DNA of 64,000 nt from Montifringilla adamsi (GCA_017590115.1 JAGGNK010011225.1:3287161-3351160); one strand, 5' to 3'; shown: positions 25,901 through 40,728, counted from the first letter of the stretch. The notes: a model not told the origin generated them from the sequence alone. Translations and numbers: made by a program.

Positions 25901-28429
25901 TAGGATTTAATAGGCAAGAGAGAGACAGCATTACTCCAAATGGCCAATACAGCAGCAGCACAATCAAATGAGCATGCTCTCTTACTACAAATACGGGTTC
26001 TTCTCCATAGGTAGAGGGGAAACTTAAACCTTGGTCTCCTAGAGCTGGAATAAGGACAATCAGATAAAAATCTCTGTGGGGAGAGCAGGAAGCAGGATGA
26101 GAGGAGGAGCTTTTGCTCTGTTTTACCAGGAAAGAAAAGCAGACATTGTAGGTAAAATCAAACTATCAAAGTTGATTTCAGGGCAGTAACTATCAAATAT
26201 CAGGTTGTGTTTCCCAGCTGAAATGGATGAAAAAAAGGACCACAAGACAGCCATAAGCAGAGCTGTTTCCCTTGTCTTGTAATGACCTCGGTGGATTTGT
26301 TTATCAGAAGTTTAGCAACACTGCCCAGAAGTCTCTGTGGCTTCTGTGCTCAAGTGACACTACAGTTTCCCCCTAAAACTAAAGTTGATTAACCTCTAAG
26401 TCAGTTTAGAAAGCTTCCAAAGGGCTCTGACAATATCAGAGATAATATGGTGCTGCTTTTATTACTCCTGGGAATTAGGCAGCACATCACAGAGACAATA
26501 ATATTTGCCCTAAATGGCAGCAGTCTAGGGAACTTCTCAAATCATCATTTTTAATTCAACACTGGACTATCTCCGTCTTGGAGACAATATCCAAAAAGGC
26601 CAAAGAAGCACCAGGATCCAGATGTGGATCTCAAATCTCATTTCTAACCACATGAAAAATATGCATTCAATTCAACCCTGCTTTATGAGATAAACTGGGA
26701 CAAAATGCACAGAAATATCAATATAGACAAGGCTATATTTTCTTCACTTGGAAGAAATGCCAGTTGAAGGATTATCCTCTTGTAAGAATCAAAGGTAATT
26801 TTATTGTGTGTAGTGCTTCTACTACATGGTACAGTACACAACTATAAGCAGAGAAGATTTGAGCAAAGTCACAAGGGATGATGAGACTGACCACCCAAGA
26901 CTGACTAGAACCCAACCCAAGAAAAAAACAAAGAAACAAGCTATGGGAATAAGGATTTGGAGCACAAAACCAAAGAAAACACCTCAATTTTTGCAAATTG
27001 CATCATGTATCTAACAGGCAGACAAGCCATCAGTTGGGTCTGCAGACCAGTCCTCAGGCAAATTAATTTGGTTTTTTCCTTTTTTCCTGTGAGTGAATGG
27101 AAATGTTAATTTCAGAAGAGATTCTGTTTATCATTTAAGCAATCTTGAACCCTTAGTTTGCTTCAATTGTCCTTCAAAACTAGGTTTAAAGTGAAATTAT
27201 GTATCCAGTGTTTACTGAGAAATGGTTACTACCATATAGTAGAATAATTCCAAAGAAAAGGTTTTCGTTAAAATCAGGGAACACATGGCTTCCTTTATAC
27301 AGGGATACCTCACATTGACTAAATTTTCCTGACAAAACTGCACTGACTTTTCAAAGGCTAGTGTTCCAGATACCCCTAAGACACAAGGTCCACCATCCTA
27401 AAAGTGACAGAGAAAACTTTACTGTAAACCCATGTTTGAAAATGAGTTTCATCAGACAATTTGTTTTGCTATGTATGATGGCTAATATAAACCTCAAACC
27501 TGTACAGAAATGTTAGGGATAAAATAGGAAATCCAGAAAATATGTATTTACAGAGTTAGAATGAAAATGTTGGCGAGCAGAAATCTGCAGAGGCTCACTA
27601 AAATCAGCTGGCACTGGGCAAGGAATCCATAGGTCCTGTACTATTACCTGAATGTATACTTCATTAGGCCAGTACCTATACCAAAACTAAGTGCACCAAA
27701 TAGGGCTTTACTTGCACAACCACAGGGTCTTTGCTTTACTCATGTTCTGTGTTAGTGAAATGACAGCCTTCTCTATTTTTGACCAGAGTGAGGGTTTCAG
27801 TCTCAGGACAAAATAAGAAACTGTGCTAGTATGTCTATGTATACAAGGAGGCATCCTGATTATGGTGATCCCACTTTAAAAAATAGGAGCAAAGAGAAAA
27901 AACCAAACAACCTCCCCCACCCATGAAGTCCAGATATTATTGCAGACACAAAAGAAAGACCTTTTCATTTTCTCAGAGTGATCATGACTATTTCAAAATC
28001 AACACTTAAAATATTTACTCAACATTACATCAACATTCATAATGTTTTAAACAAGTTTTATGCATGGCCAAATAGTATGCAGACATTTGCAAAACAATTT
28101 GTCAACATTGCCTCTGAGGTGTGTTTTAATGAAAATGTGAAATTTAAAAAAAATGGTTAAATTCAGCTTTCCAGTGCAGTCAATAATAAATTTAGCTGAG
28201 CAAAAATATTAAATTTGAATTCAAATGAGCTGTAAATACACAGTATCTATCAGGAGTCTGTGAAAGTGATTTCGTAAAATAAGCAATATTCTATTGCAAT
28301 ATGTTAAAAAATAGCTGTTTGAGGGAAGCTAAGGCAGCTGGAGCCCGTTATATGGGCTGTATACCAGGGAAGGCTTTCTTTGTCTTATGGAGTCAATGGA
28401 GTTATCAGAAATACAAGCATTTATCTAAG
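22936..28429. other. Non-coding stretch
   Basis: No supported gene. The first 600 bases are still pyrimidine-rich. A 12-base A run lies at 24909-24920. Several frames of 60-100 codons exist, but none has splice context, domain motifs or composition suggesting coding. Confidence 0.55.
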
Positions 28430-28790
28430 TAATTGCATAGAAGAAAACATTAAGGGCTTGGCACCATGTTAAAAATGATTCGCAATTAAAATGTTATTTA
28501 ATAAACAGGCCCATTTTATTACCCATGGATTAAAAAAAATTAATAAATGACTGCTAAACAAGTAATTATAAGGGTAATAAAGCTCTCCATTCTGATTAGG
28601 GAAAGTATTCATTTCATGGCCATCCAGTGATCCATTTTCTACCCCAGCTGTCATAAGAGGCAGTATGCAACCATTTAGAGATGGTGTGATTGTTGCTGCA
28701 CTTACGTAATACTGCTATTACATTTTATACCATTAACAATACTTTCAAACTCATTCTTGGGGTAATTATAGATCAGCTTGCTTATACATT
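28430..28790. promoter_or_regulatory. Candidate conserved non-coding element
   Basis: AT-rich but not repetitive, with many TAAT/ATTA cores (TTAATAAATGAC, GTAATTATAAGGGTAATAAAG, GGGGTAATTATAGATCAG) and a CACTTACGTAATACTG word near 28700 that resembles a bZIP (PAR/C/EBP or CREB-like) site. This texture is typical of deeply conserved developmental enhancers. Conservation itself cannot be seen in a single sequence, so the call is tentative. Confidence 0.25.
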
Positions 28791-31700
28791 AACTGATCTT
28801 GAGTCTTCCTTCTTAAGTCACAAATAAACTGATGCAATTTTTCTGCTGGGGTTGTGAAGCACTTCGTGGATTTATGGCTTTCTGCCTCCTGTCAGCATCG
28901 CTCAAAGCAGAAAGAACTCTGAGTCAGGCTGTGGGCAAAGTCCTTTGCTCCTGCTCTCTGACTCCAGCCAATAAAATCTTGGTAGAAGGGTCCAAACTTA
29001 TGAGATGCTGATCACCCACACTTCTCACTGGTGGCTGATGTAACTTGTCAAAGCTGCAGGCACCCCTGAAATGCACTCCAACAGGCTGAGATAGGAAAAA
29101 CTGATGCAGGAAATAAAAAGTTAAAGAACAGGTTCAATGCCTGGTCATTGAACAGATTTTCAACCTAGGGAGAGATCAGAGAGCTGGTCAATTATGCTCC
29201 TCTGCCTAGTTTGAGACCCTGTTTCTGTTTAATTTTTGCTGTTCAGGGAAACCTACGCATGTAGTTGTCTGCACATTTCTTCTTTCTAGCTATTTCAGGC
29301 AAAGGAGACCTGGGTACAGTGGGAAAATCCTGTCTAGGCTTGGAATTCTTCAATTGTTGGGAAGACTAACTTCACTCACAAGAGGAACTGCTTCCCCAGC
29401 AATTTTTGAAATGGACAGTGAGCCATCTGTCTTATCTGTGTACACTGGTGGAAAACAGGTAAGGCATGAAAATAAATTCCCCCTCAAAAATAGATATTTT
29501 TCTTTTCCCCCCAAAGAAAATAGATGGCCCACAGAAATGTGCTATCAATTATTCTCTCTTTCCCTTTCTTTTTCCAATAATTTAATTATGCTTTGTGATA
29601 TAACAGAGGTGAGCTTCATGGACACTGAACATTGATTCTATATTCCTAAAGAGGAATTGTCACTGTCCTTCGCCAAGACAGTGTCATGGAAACAAGATGT
29701 GTTGCAGTGGGAGGCTATTTTTTCAGTATGGATGGTACAGTAGTCCTCAAAAGCCCCTTGCCAGCAGCAGAGTTCAGCTGGCAGCACATCAGGAGGCTCC
29801 TCACAGAGGAAGATGATACTGTGGTGCTTGGTGTGATAAACAGCAAAGGGAACGATTATGCTGTGAGGCAGAAGCCCAGCCGGCTCTCTTCCTTGATATT
29901 CACATCTTTCTTTGCATGGCATCAGCCAGAGGATAAAGAGATAAAGGCTGAACATTTATTATCTCACTCATCAAAGCTAGTGTTTTATAAAGAGTTGTGC
30001 ATGAGGCTTTATTTCAGCTGAGAACCATGAGACCAATGAGTGATCCATACTTCTGGAAAACGTTGAGTGAACACTCAGAGTAAGAGAGGATTGTTGGGCA
30101 GTCACTGCAGAATTTTTATTTAAAAACAAAGACTTAAAAGGACAGAGGTGCAAACAAATTAAAAATTCTGGAAATAAATAATTTGTTGAAGGTTTGATCC
30201 TGCAGTTCTCAGTTCTAAACCATCTGGGCTAGTAGGAATAGGAAGGGAAAAAGGAAATAAAAAGGTATAATTTGAAGTCCTAAAATGCTACGCCATCTAT
30301 TTTTATTTGATATACAAATAATAGCGTCTATGTTTAGTTCAAAGCTTGAATGCTGTATAAGGAAAGTTTGTTTTCAGCTGAATCTTAGAAAAGATTATTA
30401 GACCTGCTGCCACACTTAAAAGGAAGATGACAAGTGTTTAAAATTTTTGTTGTGAACTACAAGAAAAAAGGAAGACATTCTTAACTATAAAATGCAGGAG
30501 ATGAATTCTCAGAATTTGCAACCTCATAACCAATGTTCTGATTCCCAGTATTAGATAGTATTTAGGAAGTGACTCTAAGATTATCTCATAGGAAGGATTA
30601 TTTTGTGTATTTAGGGCCCTACCTGTGTTCCTCACTGTGCGCACTCTCAGTTCTGCCATTCTGAAAAAGTATTATGATGATCATCAGCATAAGAAAGGAA
30701 CATGGGCCTTTAAGAGGAAGATGCAAGAAACTGCTAGCTGCCCACACTTTTAAAAAACTTTGTGTCATTTTGGATGCATTTGAGAAGAACTATCCCTTAA
30801 AAATAATTTAAGAAGGAACAACTTAAAAAAGAATTACCAAAATGCAATAGTTAATCTGGAGAAATGTAAAAAATACAGCATTCTGCATTGTATTCTGTGG
30901 GGTGGGCTGTAAAAACAAAGATATCCAAATTATTTCTCTTTGGTTTTGAAATTTTTCATTTGAAGGAAAGATACTCCCAGTGAAAAATACAGTCCCAAGA
31001 ACTACTCCAGAAAGGATGAGCGCAGGTGTTTCATTCCTCACTCTGATGAGAGAACAGGACAAAAATAATATTCTCCTTTTTACAAGAGGATTGTTTGTTC
31101 CTAGTTTTTTGCCATTGCAAACCTGAAAGACTGACCTGCTTTCTTTGAGAATTTTTCATTTGAGAATTTTAATTATTGTTTAGAACATACTGTATTTTGC
31201 CAGGTAAGATTATAATAAGAAATTTAGATCCTATTTCCAGGAGCATCTTGGAAACTAAAGCAATTATTTCTCTAAATAGACTTCAGGTCTCAATTGCATA
31301 TCGGCAGCAGCTGCTCACTGTTCAATACAATAGGTGTCCTAGCCAAAGATCCATGCTTCTACAGTTCAAAAGGGCCAAGAGGGGTTCTTTTATTCAGTTC
31401 TCCTCTGTTCCCATCATTGCACTAGGCTGGTGTACTTTTATGGGGAAAAGCGTAGGCTGCTAGAGACCTTCTCCTCTGGCTCCTCATTGCCATAGTATTT
31501 CCCACCCACTGAAGCACTAGATGTTCCAGATGAGACAGAAAGCTCCAATGGACAGAAATCTCCTGTTCTGCAGTCTCTGTTCTTAGACCAGATCATCCCA
31601 AACTCACACTTGCTGCTTTAGGAACCAACAGTGGATTCACACATGAAAGCTGCCCCATTTGCAAGGGATGGATGCACTTAAAAAGACATTTCTATCATCG

Positions 31701-34700
31701 ATGTCCTCTTGACATTAATGTCCCTCAGTTAAGGCCCCATGCCTTGAACCAAATGTCACGTGTAGTAGGATTACCAGTGGAATCCTGAAAATTTTTCAAC
31801 CATAAGGCAGGAAAACTGTTTCTTGATGTTGAATATGGTGCTTAATTTAAAAAAAGTATAGCCCTGGAAGGCATTTTGAGTTGTTTGGTGGTTCAATGGA
31901 CAAGTAATATGATACTGTTATATGATGTCATCTATGGAATAAAATTTTTTCCCCCTGGGATTCTGTTTGGAAAAACTATCAAGATCCTAACTCCTTCTCC
32001 ACATTCCCACACAAGTGTTTCTCAGAGCTAGTCACTCCATTTGATAAGAAACATAAGGGACAAGGCATGTCTTAATATCTACACAAACAAAAGAAAAGCA
32101 TGGATTTCCTCTAGCAAGTGTATAATTCAGCTTCTCCCTAAAAGTAACTTAAAAGAAGGAGAATTTAGGGAATTTAGTAGAATACTGTGTATGAGGTTAT
32201 ATTTAACTTCTGCATGTTAGCAATTCAGGAACCATTGCTGATTAATAGATACGCTATACATTACAGATGAAATATAGTTTTTCTCTGGCTATGGGTGCAT
32301 CAGCTTCTTGCTCAGCATAGTAATATTTAATATCCACATATTAATTCTTTAAAACATTTTTACACTAAGCGTGGTCTTCAGCTTCTCAGGGCCTACTGGA
32401 AATTAAATAACCCCCATAGCAGTTCTGCAGTGAATGCTGCTAGGATTGGTGCCTGAAAAGCAGGATATCCTGTAACTGTGTTTGACTACTGCGGTGACCA
32501 CTGGTAGAATCAGACATCAGAGAAATTCAGAATTTTGGGTTTGTTACTTTAATCTGAAAACCAAAGTTAAAAAAGCAGATTAGGTTCTTCTGTTAGATAC
32601 CTGGGCATTCACATAGATCCCTACTCTGCACTGTTGGAAGCACCAACAAGACTTTTCTTAAAATAAAGTCAGAGAAGAAACAAGCCTTATTCTGCAGAAA
32701 GTCCAGGTAACAATTTCATCTTTATGGGTCAAGAAATAGCTAAAAAAGCCCTAAAAGCCACTAGCTCAGTCCAGACAAAACCAAGAAGCTTTGGTAAAAG
32801 GGCAAATGGATGTCAACAAAGAACAAATGTGCAACAATCCCAATTCAGTATATTCATTGTAGAACAAATAATGAAAAATGGAGGAAAAGATGCCTGGACA
32901 TAAGGCAGGAGTGGAAGTGGGAAAGAAAATCTAACTCCTTCACAGTCTACACTGGAGTCCCCAGACAGAATGAACTGTCAAACCTGAAAAGAAAATGCAT
33001 CACTGAACTCAGAAAACTTTAATCAGACAGAAAAGGTTGACATTGACTGTGGACCTGCATTGACCCAAACCCACTAATTACTGAAAAGAAGTCACTGATT
33101 CTTCCCATTGGTGAGGTACTCACTTGTGTCTTCTCTCTTACCCCAAAGACTATGACGAGTTGAGATGGGAGGATGAGGTACTGAGTGTCTGCTGGGTGAC
33201 TGAAAAAAAGATTGGGGAGGGATAGATTTAAGTAATAATTTTGGAGGTCCTGCCCTTGACCTCAGAAGTGATGATTCCATCAGGTTGGTACCTATGAGAA
33301 AGCTTTAAAGAAGTCTCAGTGCTGTGCATCCATACAGCTACAACCCACACATTTGAAACCAAAAGGTTAAGATTCAGGGTAAGGCTGGGTCAAGCCAAGG
33401 CAGCAGTGCTGGCAGACACTCTAAGGAGGGCAGGTTTTCCCAGCAGTGGAATAGAGGGCTGTGGAAAAGGAGAGTGGGTGTATTGTCTTGCAAAAGCATA
33501 TCTTTGTCTCTTGCTTAGGGCCCAGGATAGACACCGTGACCAAGCACCAGGTGGGAGAGGAGAGTCAGAGCAGTTCAGAGATGGTGACATTTCCAAGATC
33601 CATGACTGCCATACAGAGGGAGCTGTGTGCTGTATGGTAGCAGAGGAAACCATGCTTGGAAGGTAATTGAGTGTCCAGGGTGAAGAGCAACCTTTCTCGG
33701 CAAATTTAAGAGCAGATGTCAGCTTGACTTTATATTTATATATGTAAATACTCTGACATGAGCGAGGGAACCCGTCTCTTGGTCTCACACCAAGAACATG
33801 TTTAGACTGCTCACGAAGGAGTAAGAACTCACCATGATTACAGAAGACCTTACAGCTCCTCCAAATCGGCTGTTTAAAACCCACACCAGGAAGAAATTGA
33901 AACAGAGTTGTTTCTTTGTAACACCTAGCAAGTCACAGGTTTTCCCACGTCCCCAGGACCACCTGACTTCAAAAAGGGTAATATCCAAGATCGGCAGCTC
34001 AGTCCAGGTACACACAAATGAAGGCATGGCCTTAAAACCTGTTGCAGATAACATCTGCTGGTCTTCAGTATGTGACACAGCAATGGGAATGAGGAGATGT
34101 ATTCCACTGGTTCTGAAGGAGGGAGTATTTTGAAAAAGAACTGATGTGAAGTCCTGTAATAAGCTGTGAATGTCAAATTGTCCATGACTGCCAACAGGCA
34201 TGCAACATATCTTCTGTAAAATGCTTGGGTAACAGGAAAAGAGAGGACATTATGTTATCATCAGGAAATAGGAGATAATGAAATAGATGCCAAATAAAGA
34301 ATGCAAGCTGCAGCCTAATAAAATAGTTCCTCTTTTCTACCCTACTTTTTTTCCTTTCTAATTCTGAAGTGTAGTGTTTTGTCCAACACATCTCCTTTTC
34401 CATTTCACAGGGTTTGAAAGAAAAAACTACTCCAATGATTATATCAGTCATGTGTATTCCATTGAAATATAAACAAATATAATCTTTGCTCATTTGGCAT
34501 CCTAAAGCTGAGTAAGATTCCTTGAGCTGGAAATGGGTACTGCCCAACCCAGTGGAGCTTGGTTCATATACAAACTCACAAATGTTCACTGAATTCTAAA
34601 ACCAGCAAAGGAAGGTTTTCACATAAGAGATCTTGTGTCCAATTCCTCACTTAGCTCTAGTTTTGTGAACAAAAGCATTTTCCCATTGTAAAATTAGGTG

Positions 34701-37700
34701 ATGAATATTCCTTCCTTGCAGAAGAAATCTTTACCTGAGGAAAAATAAAAATTTTGAAAAGCGCATGCCAAATTACATAGAAACTGCTCTAATCCTTGTT
34801 CAGTGGTCATGGTTTGCCATCAGACTTAACATATCCTCCAAAGGGAGAGTAAATTGCAGGTCCCATTCAAAGTCATGTGAGATTTTCCTTGCAATTTCGC
34901 TGCGTAATAAGCCTTTACTTAAAACTCCCTATCTAAAAAAATATTAATGCACTGCTCATTTTCCCCTAAAGTAGATAACTTGTCCCTGAGCTCCCAAGGC
35001 TGAGACATGCTTGGAGCAGGCTCTCCTTTTTTGCACCAGTTTGTGGAGAACTCAGACCTTCAAGCTATCTCTCAGTGCAAGTAAGAGTCAATCAATAGTG
35101 CAGATAATTTAAAAAAAAAAAAAAAAAAACTTTGTTAAAAAAACCCAAACCAATACCAAACAAACAAATAAAAAAACCCAAAAAACCTCTCCCCCCTAAA
35201 AAAAAACCTGAAAAACCAAACCAAAACCAAACCCACCAAAACCCAGAAAACAATCCACCAAACTGTTAAGAAAATCTTGAAATTTTTGTCTTTCTCCATT
35301 ACCAGATTTCAACTAGAGGGGAGGAAAGTTCTGAAAGTTGAGGAATGTTGTCTGGTCAACTATATAGTAACTATAAAACAGTAATACCTACTACAAGAGA
35401 AAGACAAATCAAGTAAAGACAAATATTTCAGCCACGGGAAATTTCCTATCATAAATCACTGGAATACATGACTCTTCCCACATAATTTCTGCCCAGCCTC
35501 TTTGGAGATTGTCCCAGTACACACTCTGCCAGCTCACAAAGGGGAGCTGCAAAAATATTCACAGTTTCCTCTAAATGACATCTTTCAGTCCCACCTTTCC
35601 CCTCAGCTTCATTTAGACAGCTCAAACTTCTCATTTAAAGCAAAAGCCCCACTCCACCTCCACACAACTATTAACAACACTTATTTTTGCACCAACTCTT
35701 TCCCTTGCACCCCCACTGAGAGGTTTGCTGGATGTGACGGCCGAAGCTGACCCATCTCTTCCCAGTGCCTCCCAGGTTCAGGATGCACCAGCTCACTCCC
35801 ACGTGGCTCATTTCCTCCCACATCTCGGTTTCAGCACCTCCCACTGACCTCTGCGGGAGAGTAAGAAGCCTTGACTATATATAGTAAGGCGCTGAAACAT
35901 TTCTCACATAATCTGTGTGGGCAGAAGGTGGGAGAAGAGAACATTGAGAATTGCATTCTGCTTGGAAGGGTGTGCATTCAAACTTGCCTCAAAAAAAGTT
36001 GCTCTTCCTAAACATCAACAGTTTTAGTGTAAATACTTTGGAATATACCATCATGTACCGTAAACCTGCAAACTTGAACCATTACGCATCTCTGACTTGT
36101 CTTTTAATTATGGCCACAATTTTTTACTACCTCCATAGGGAAATAGTAGCTGTAACAAAAACTACATATTACTCTAAATTTGATCTTAAGCATCACTTAC
36201 TGTAGGTGTCATAGAATTCATGCCAATTCTTACTGTACCACTCAACTTCAGACCTTACTGAGAAACTGTTTTCCCTCTGAGGAACTGACAGAAAAATCCA
36301 AAACAACCAGCCAAAAAAACCTCACCACAAAGTAAAAGCTTTTAACAACATCTCAAAATTTGAAATTTTTCATTTGTTTTGTGTTTCCTTTTTAGCCATT
36401 CTCTCTCACCTACTCAATGCACTAAATATTCACCAGAAATGAACAATTTGCACATAAATAATTATAATTCCTAAAAATTCAGCAACAGGAATCCACACTG
36501 TTCCTTTTTTTTAAACTACTTTCCCCAAAATTATTTTTTCATTTTGTAAATCCTCCAGCTGCCCTGGAAACAGCCTTGGCTAACAGACACTACTCCTAAA
36601 CTACCTGTCTCATACATCACATATTTTGTCAAAAAAAGGATTGCAGTGGCTGCTTGCAGCACCCTGGCAGGTATATGTGGCACTGCTGGAGTTAGTTTCT
36701 GATCCTTAACTAATACGGCAATATTGGTAATTTTGGCAGTGATGGCTTTCTCAGCTCAAAAATGCTCCCACTGAAACAGAGTTTTGCACTGACTTGGCTG
36801 AGTCTTTCGCCACCTAAGAGTCTTCCTCTCTGCATTACACGTGGACCTTTAAGTCCCCTACTTCATCTGTACATGCTTATGTGAGGCGACACCGAAGAAT
36901 AAGGAGCCTTAGACTTGGATTCTGAGAGTAGTGAACCACTGGCCCGATGTAGCTTGAGACTATGCCTTTGCCTCTGAATTAAACTCTTTTTCCTGAAAGC
37001 AAAAGCCTATACACAGAGTGTCCTGCAGACCAGAGGCATTCAGGCAAAGACTTTCTCTGGAACACAGATACAGTCCGAGTACGAGAACAAGCACCTTGGC
37101 AGCACCACCTCAGTGAGCCATTTGACAAAGGTGAGCTAATACATGGGTTATGAAGACATATCCTTTAAAATCCAACCCTTCCACTATTGACTGCAATAGC
37201 ATTCTTGCTTCTTTAGGAATGAATGCAAGCTATAAAATATCACTCTAGGTCAAAAAATAAACTTTTTAAAGAAATAAAAGGAAAAAAATCTAATCAGAAA
37301 TCATGATCAGCTATCCCCTTATAAGCTGATCTTATCAGGGTTGAGTCACACCAAGTATAAACTAATCTCCAGGAAACAAGCACCCCCTATACTGTTACTC
37401 TGAAAATTCTTTGCGAACACCTATTTTTTTGCCTCTGTAAGTGTCACACAGAGACAATGTGAAACAGTAGGGAAAGCAAAAAGCAACAGTGAGGCATCAG
37501 TCAAAGTGATGTTCTGAATTACCACTACATTTTTCTTCAAACAGATATTCCTCCAAGAGGATAAAATTTGCTTGGGTTCTCCATCAATCCTTTGATTCTG
37601 CTTGTGCAGCATAGGTGGAGCCACAAGAGCTCCATCTCCTATTTTTTGACTCAGAAAATTCCCCTCCTCATAGGGATCCTCCACAGCTGGGGAGCTGGTA

Positions 37701-40639
37701 GCAGCTTTTCCTGTTTCTAGAGCAGCTTTAATACCTCCTGCACTGAATTGAATGCTACAAGGTGTAGTGGGAAATTATAGACCAGAGAGGTGGGGAGGAA
37801 GCATCTTTAGGAGGAAGCAGAAGCAGAAGCTTTTCAAGGCATGAGAGAATGAAAAGGCCATGTAGCAGATCACTAGAGGAGAAAATACACTCTATCTTTA
37901 GGCCTTTAGATGATAAAAACAAAGTTCAGAAGCCACGTAGCTGTAACAGTTTTCAAGGCATAGACACACAAGAAAAAAAATTTAAAAATCTCAGGCTTTA
38001 GCTGATGTTTAGAGCAGTTTCTGGCAGTTAGCAGAATTAGAAGCACTGCAAGAACTTCAACAGACTCACATATTTAAAGGGATAATACTGAAATGCTTCA
38101 TAATGGGCAACGAACATAATAAATAAATTTTCCATAAGAAGAGAAGACAAAAGACATGGTGCAATAAACTCCATTATAGTCATACACCTGAGAAATTAGC
38201 TACAGGTTAGATTTGAAAATTGGTGCTTAATAATTTTTCTCAAAATAAATTATAGCAAGAGGACATGGATGTACCTAAAAATCAATCTTACTCACCTCCT
38301 GTAAAAAAACCCAGATATTGAATTACTATGCTATACATTTAAACTAGATTAATATTTTTGTGTCTCTCCTGAGTATGGAGAGGAGGGCTATGATTCCCCA
38401 TTGTCTTGTCTCTTGTAAACCTCATGAAAACCAAATGCAGAGGAGACTGGGTGCACCACTCTATCTGTATTACCAAATACTCGACTCTGAAACTCTTCCA
38501 GTGGAGACTGTCCTGTGCCTGTGTATTTCCTGTAGTGTCACATAGTGTCATAAGGTTATACTACAATTATATCTCCTATGCACACTCATGGGAGAGTATG
38601 CACTTTTTTTCTTGGATTTAAATCCTGCTCCAATGAATTTGCTGTCCAAGTTTCTTCCAGTTTCAATGGAGATATTTCTTAATGCAATATTTTGTGGTAT
38701 TTCTCATTTCTAGTGGTACAAGCCTTCAGGAATATTCAATGCAGGCTAATTTTAATTCTTCAGTTGCAAGTAAGACTTTAGGGACATGTGCAAAGAAAAG
38801 TCAATACACAAAACTAAGCTGCCTTTAGTGTTAAGCCTCACTAGATGTGTGAATTTGGGCAAATACCTGCTTTTTTGCCTTAATTTCTCTAAAACTAAGG
38901 TTAGGCACTATGGATGAAAAGCCCTGTAAAAAGAGCAAGTAATTATTTTTATTGCTATATACTAATTAACACTTCAGGGAACTGTAAGAAAAAAGCATAA
39001 GAAGTGGCCTAGCTTCTCATCTCCCAGCTGGACAGACTTGAGGCACTTTGGCTGGGCAGTACAAGAAAGCTTTGGGCTAGATTCACAAGAGGCACCAGGA
39101 CACACAATTCCAGCATGTATGTGCTACTGGTATCCTTTCCACTCAGCACCAAACTCTAACCCTACTGATACTTTTGCTTCTTCCAGGCAAACCACTGATC
39201 CCCAGGCACATCTTACAACTGCTAGAGTCCAGATCCCTCCGAGCAACTGTGCACTTCATTCCCGCCAATCCGTGGTGGGATTCATATTACTTTATGTCAG
39301 CAGCTTTTAATACAGCCAGTCCTATGCAAAAGCACAAATGGCAGTAGTAGGCTCATTTTACACATTGAATAAATTAAATAAATTGCTCAGCTAAAATATA
39401 GGAAATGCAAGTTTAGATCCTACCCTGAGAGATGCAGAGCAAGCACTTTGAATCCATTGCTGAGGAGACAGTTTCCCTGGGTGTGATCTAGAGGAAGAAT
39501 AAGAGTGACATTTACAAACTGATCATTGCTCATGGTTTCCATACCTGCCTTACCATGGTTTAACTTACAAGAAGAGAAGTGATTTTATTAAACTCTTGAA
39601 GAAAGAGCATGGGATAGTTCACAAACTGTTTCCATCTGGAGAGATTTGAGAAGGTTATATCAATACTAGTTTGACCTGGGTCTTTGCTATGGTGCTGCTT
39701 TGGCATCCATTTCAGTAAATTCCCTAGTAAAAGACAGGCAGACCGCATGAGGACTTCAAAATCAATGAAAAGTTATTTAATATGTGAAAGGTGTGAAATC
39801 AGGAAGCAAGGCACAGGTGACGGAGGACTCCATAGCACTGCTTTTCTACTTGAATGCAGCTCAAAACTTCTAGGAATGTTGTGTGCTCACTCAGTGCAGT
39901 ATTTTTCCATATGACATCTCACATTACTGGAGCTGGAGCAAATTTGGACATGTGTGGAAGCAACTGGAGGTTTGCAATATGGGTGGTCATATGCTGCATG
40001 AGGGCAATATCACTTCTGCTGGATAAAATCAGAGAGCAGTGCTGAATGCTACATCTTTTGGGATTGACTATCCAGGTACTAATGACTGCTTAACTAGAAT
40101 TTCCTAGATTTTTAGGGCATTTGATGTTAGGAAACCTGAACAAAATTAACTTTCAGAGAGCATGTTATTTTTTATGAAAAAAGCCTCACAATAAAAACCT
40201 TACCAAATAAATTGTTATGCATTTAACAAATTCTTTGCAGGAACAGTCTTTATCTCCTTGCTGCTGTGAAGAAATAAAAAAGGAAGAAAAATCTGGTCGT
40301 TCACCTAACCTTGCTTTAAAAAGCATGAAACAGCAGAAAGAATAACTTTGCACCTGTTTCTGAGGGCCTTCTCACTGTCACTATCAGTTTCTTTGACAAC
40401 AGTCAAAGTATGATCAATCCCTTTCCTACCTCATCGCACCACAAGAGAACAAGCTTCTAGAACCAGAGGTGAACAAGAACGTCTCTTGTGACCAGTGATC
40501 AGATCTGTTCCTGAAAGTTGTTGATAACTCCCAACATGGGCTGATCAGCTTTGGCAAGTGTAGAATCATTTGCCTTTCCAAAAGCCGTTTCTGGCCATCC
40601 TTTTCTCATGACTGTGATGGCAATCCTACGCCACGTGCT
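28791..40639. other. Non-coding stretch
   Basis: No supported gene. The frames at 29686-30021 and 33390-33884 are the longest, and neither resembles a known protein. An A-run with AAACC-like tail lies at 35111-35270. The segment 36840-36995 (GAGGCGACACCGAAG... AATTAAACTC) is mildly reminiscent of a retroviral R/U5 region but is not convincing. Confidence 0.5.
35111..35270 (+). repeat. A-run with AAACC-rich tail
   Basis: Nineteen consecutive A are followed by about 140 bases composed almost only of A and C (ACCCAAACC, CAAACAAATAAA, CCAAAACCAAACCC). This is the same songbird-type decayed tail seen at 7.5 kb and 21 kb. Confidence 0.9.
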
Positions 40640-40728
40640 CTGGGATGACTTTGCTTGGGCAGGGAGGTTGGACCAGATGCAGTCCATTCCATCCTGTGAC
40701 CCATTTTGTGAGCTGTGATTGCTACTGA
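40640..40728 (+). mobile_element. CR1 LINE extreme 3'-end fragment
   Basis: The sequence CTTGGGCAGGGAGGTTGGAC followed by CAGATGCAGTCCATTCC and TTTGTGAGCTGTGATT corresponds in order to the CR1 3' terminus (gggcaggaggttggactagatgatctcc... attctgtgattc). Only the last roughly 90 bases are recognisable; the 120 bases to the left may belong to the same copy but are too diverged to say. Confidence 0.65.

Noticed and set aside
29686..30021. 111-codon plus-strand frame with a plausible-looking acidic/hydrophobic mix
   Set aside because: No family resemblance, and an equally long frame lies on the opposite strand. Judged chance.
33390..33884. 164-codon minus-strand frame overlapping a 115-codon plus-strand frame
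   Set aside because: Neither resembles a known protein. Overlapping antisense frames of this size occur by chance, and no paired acceptor and donor sites in a fitting phase were seen.
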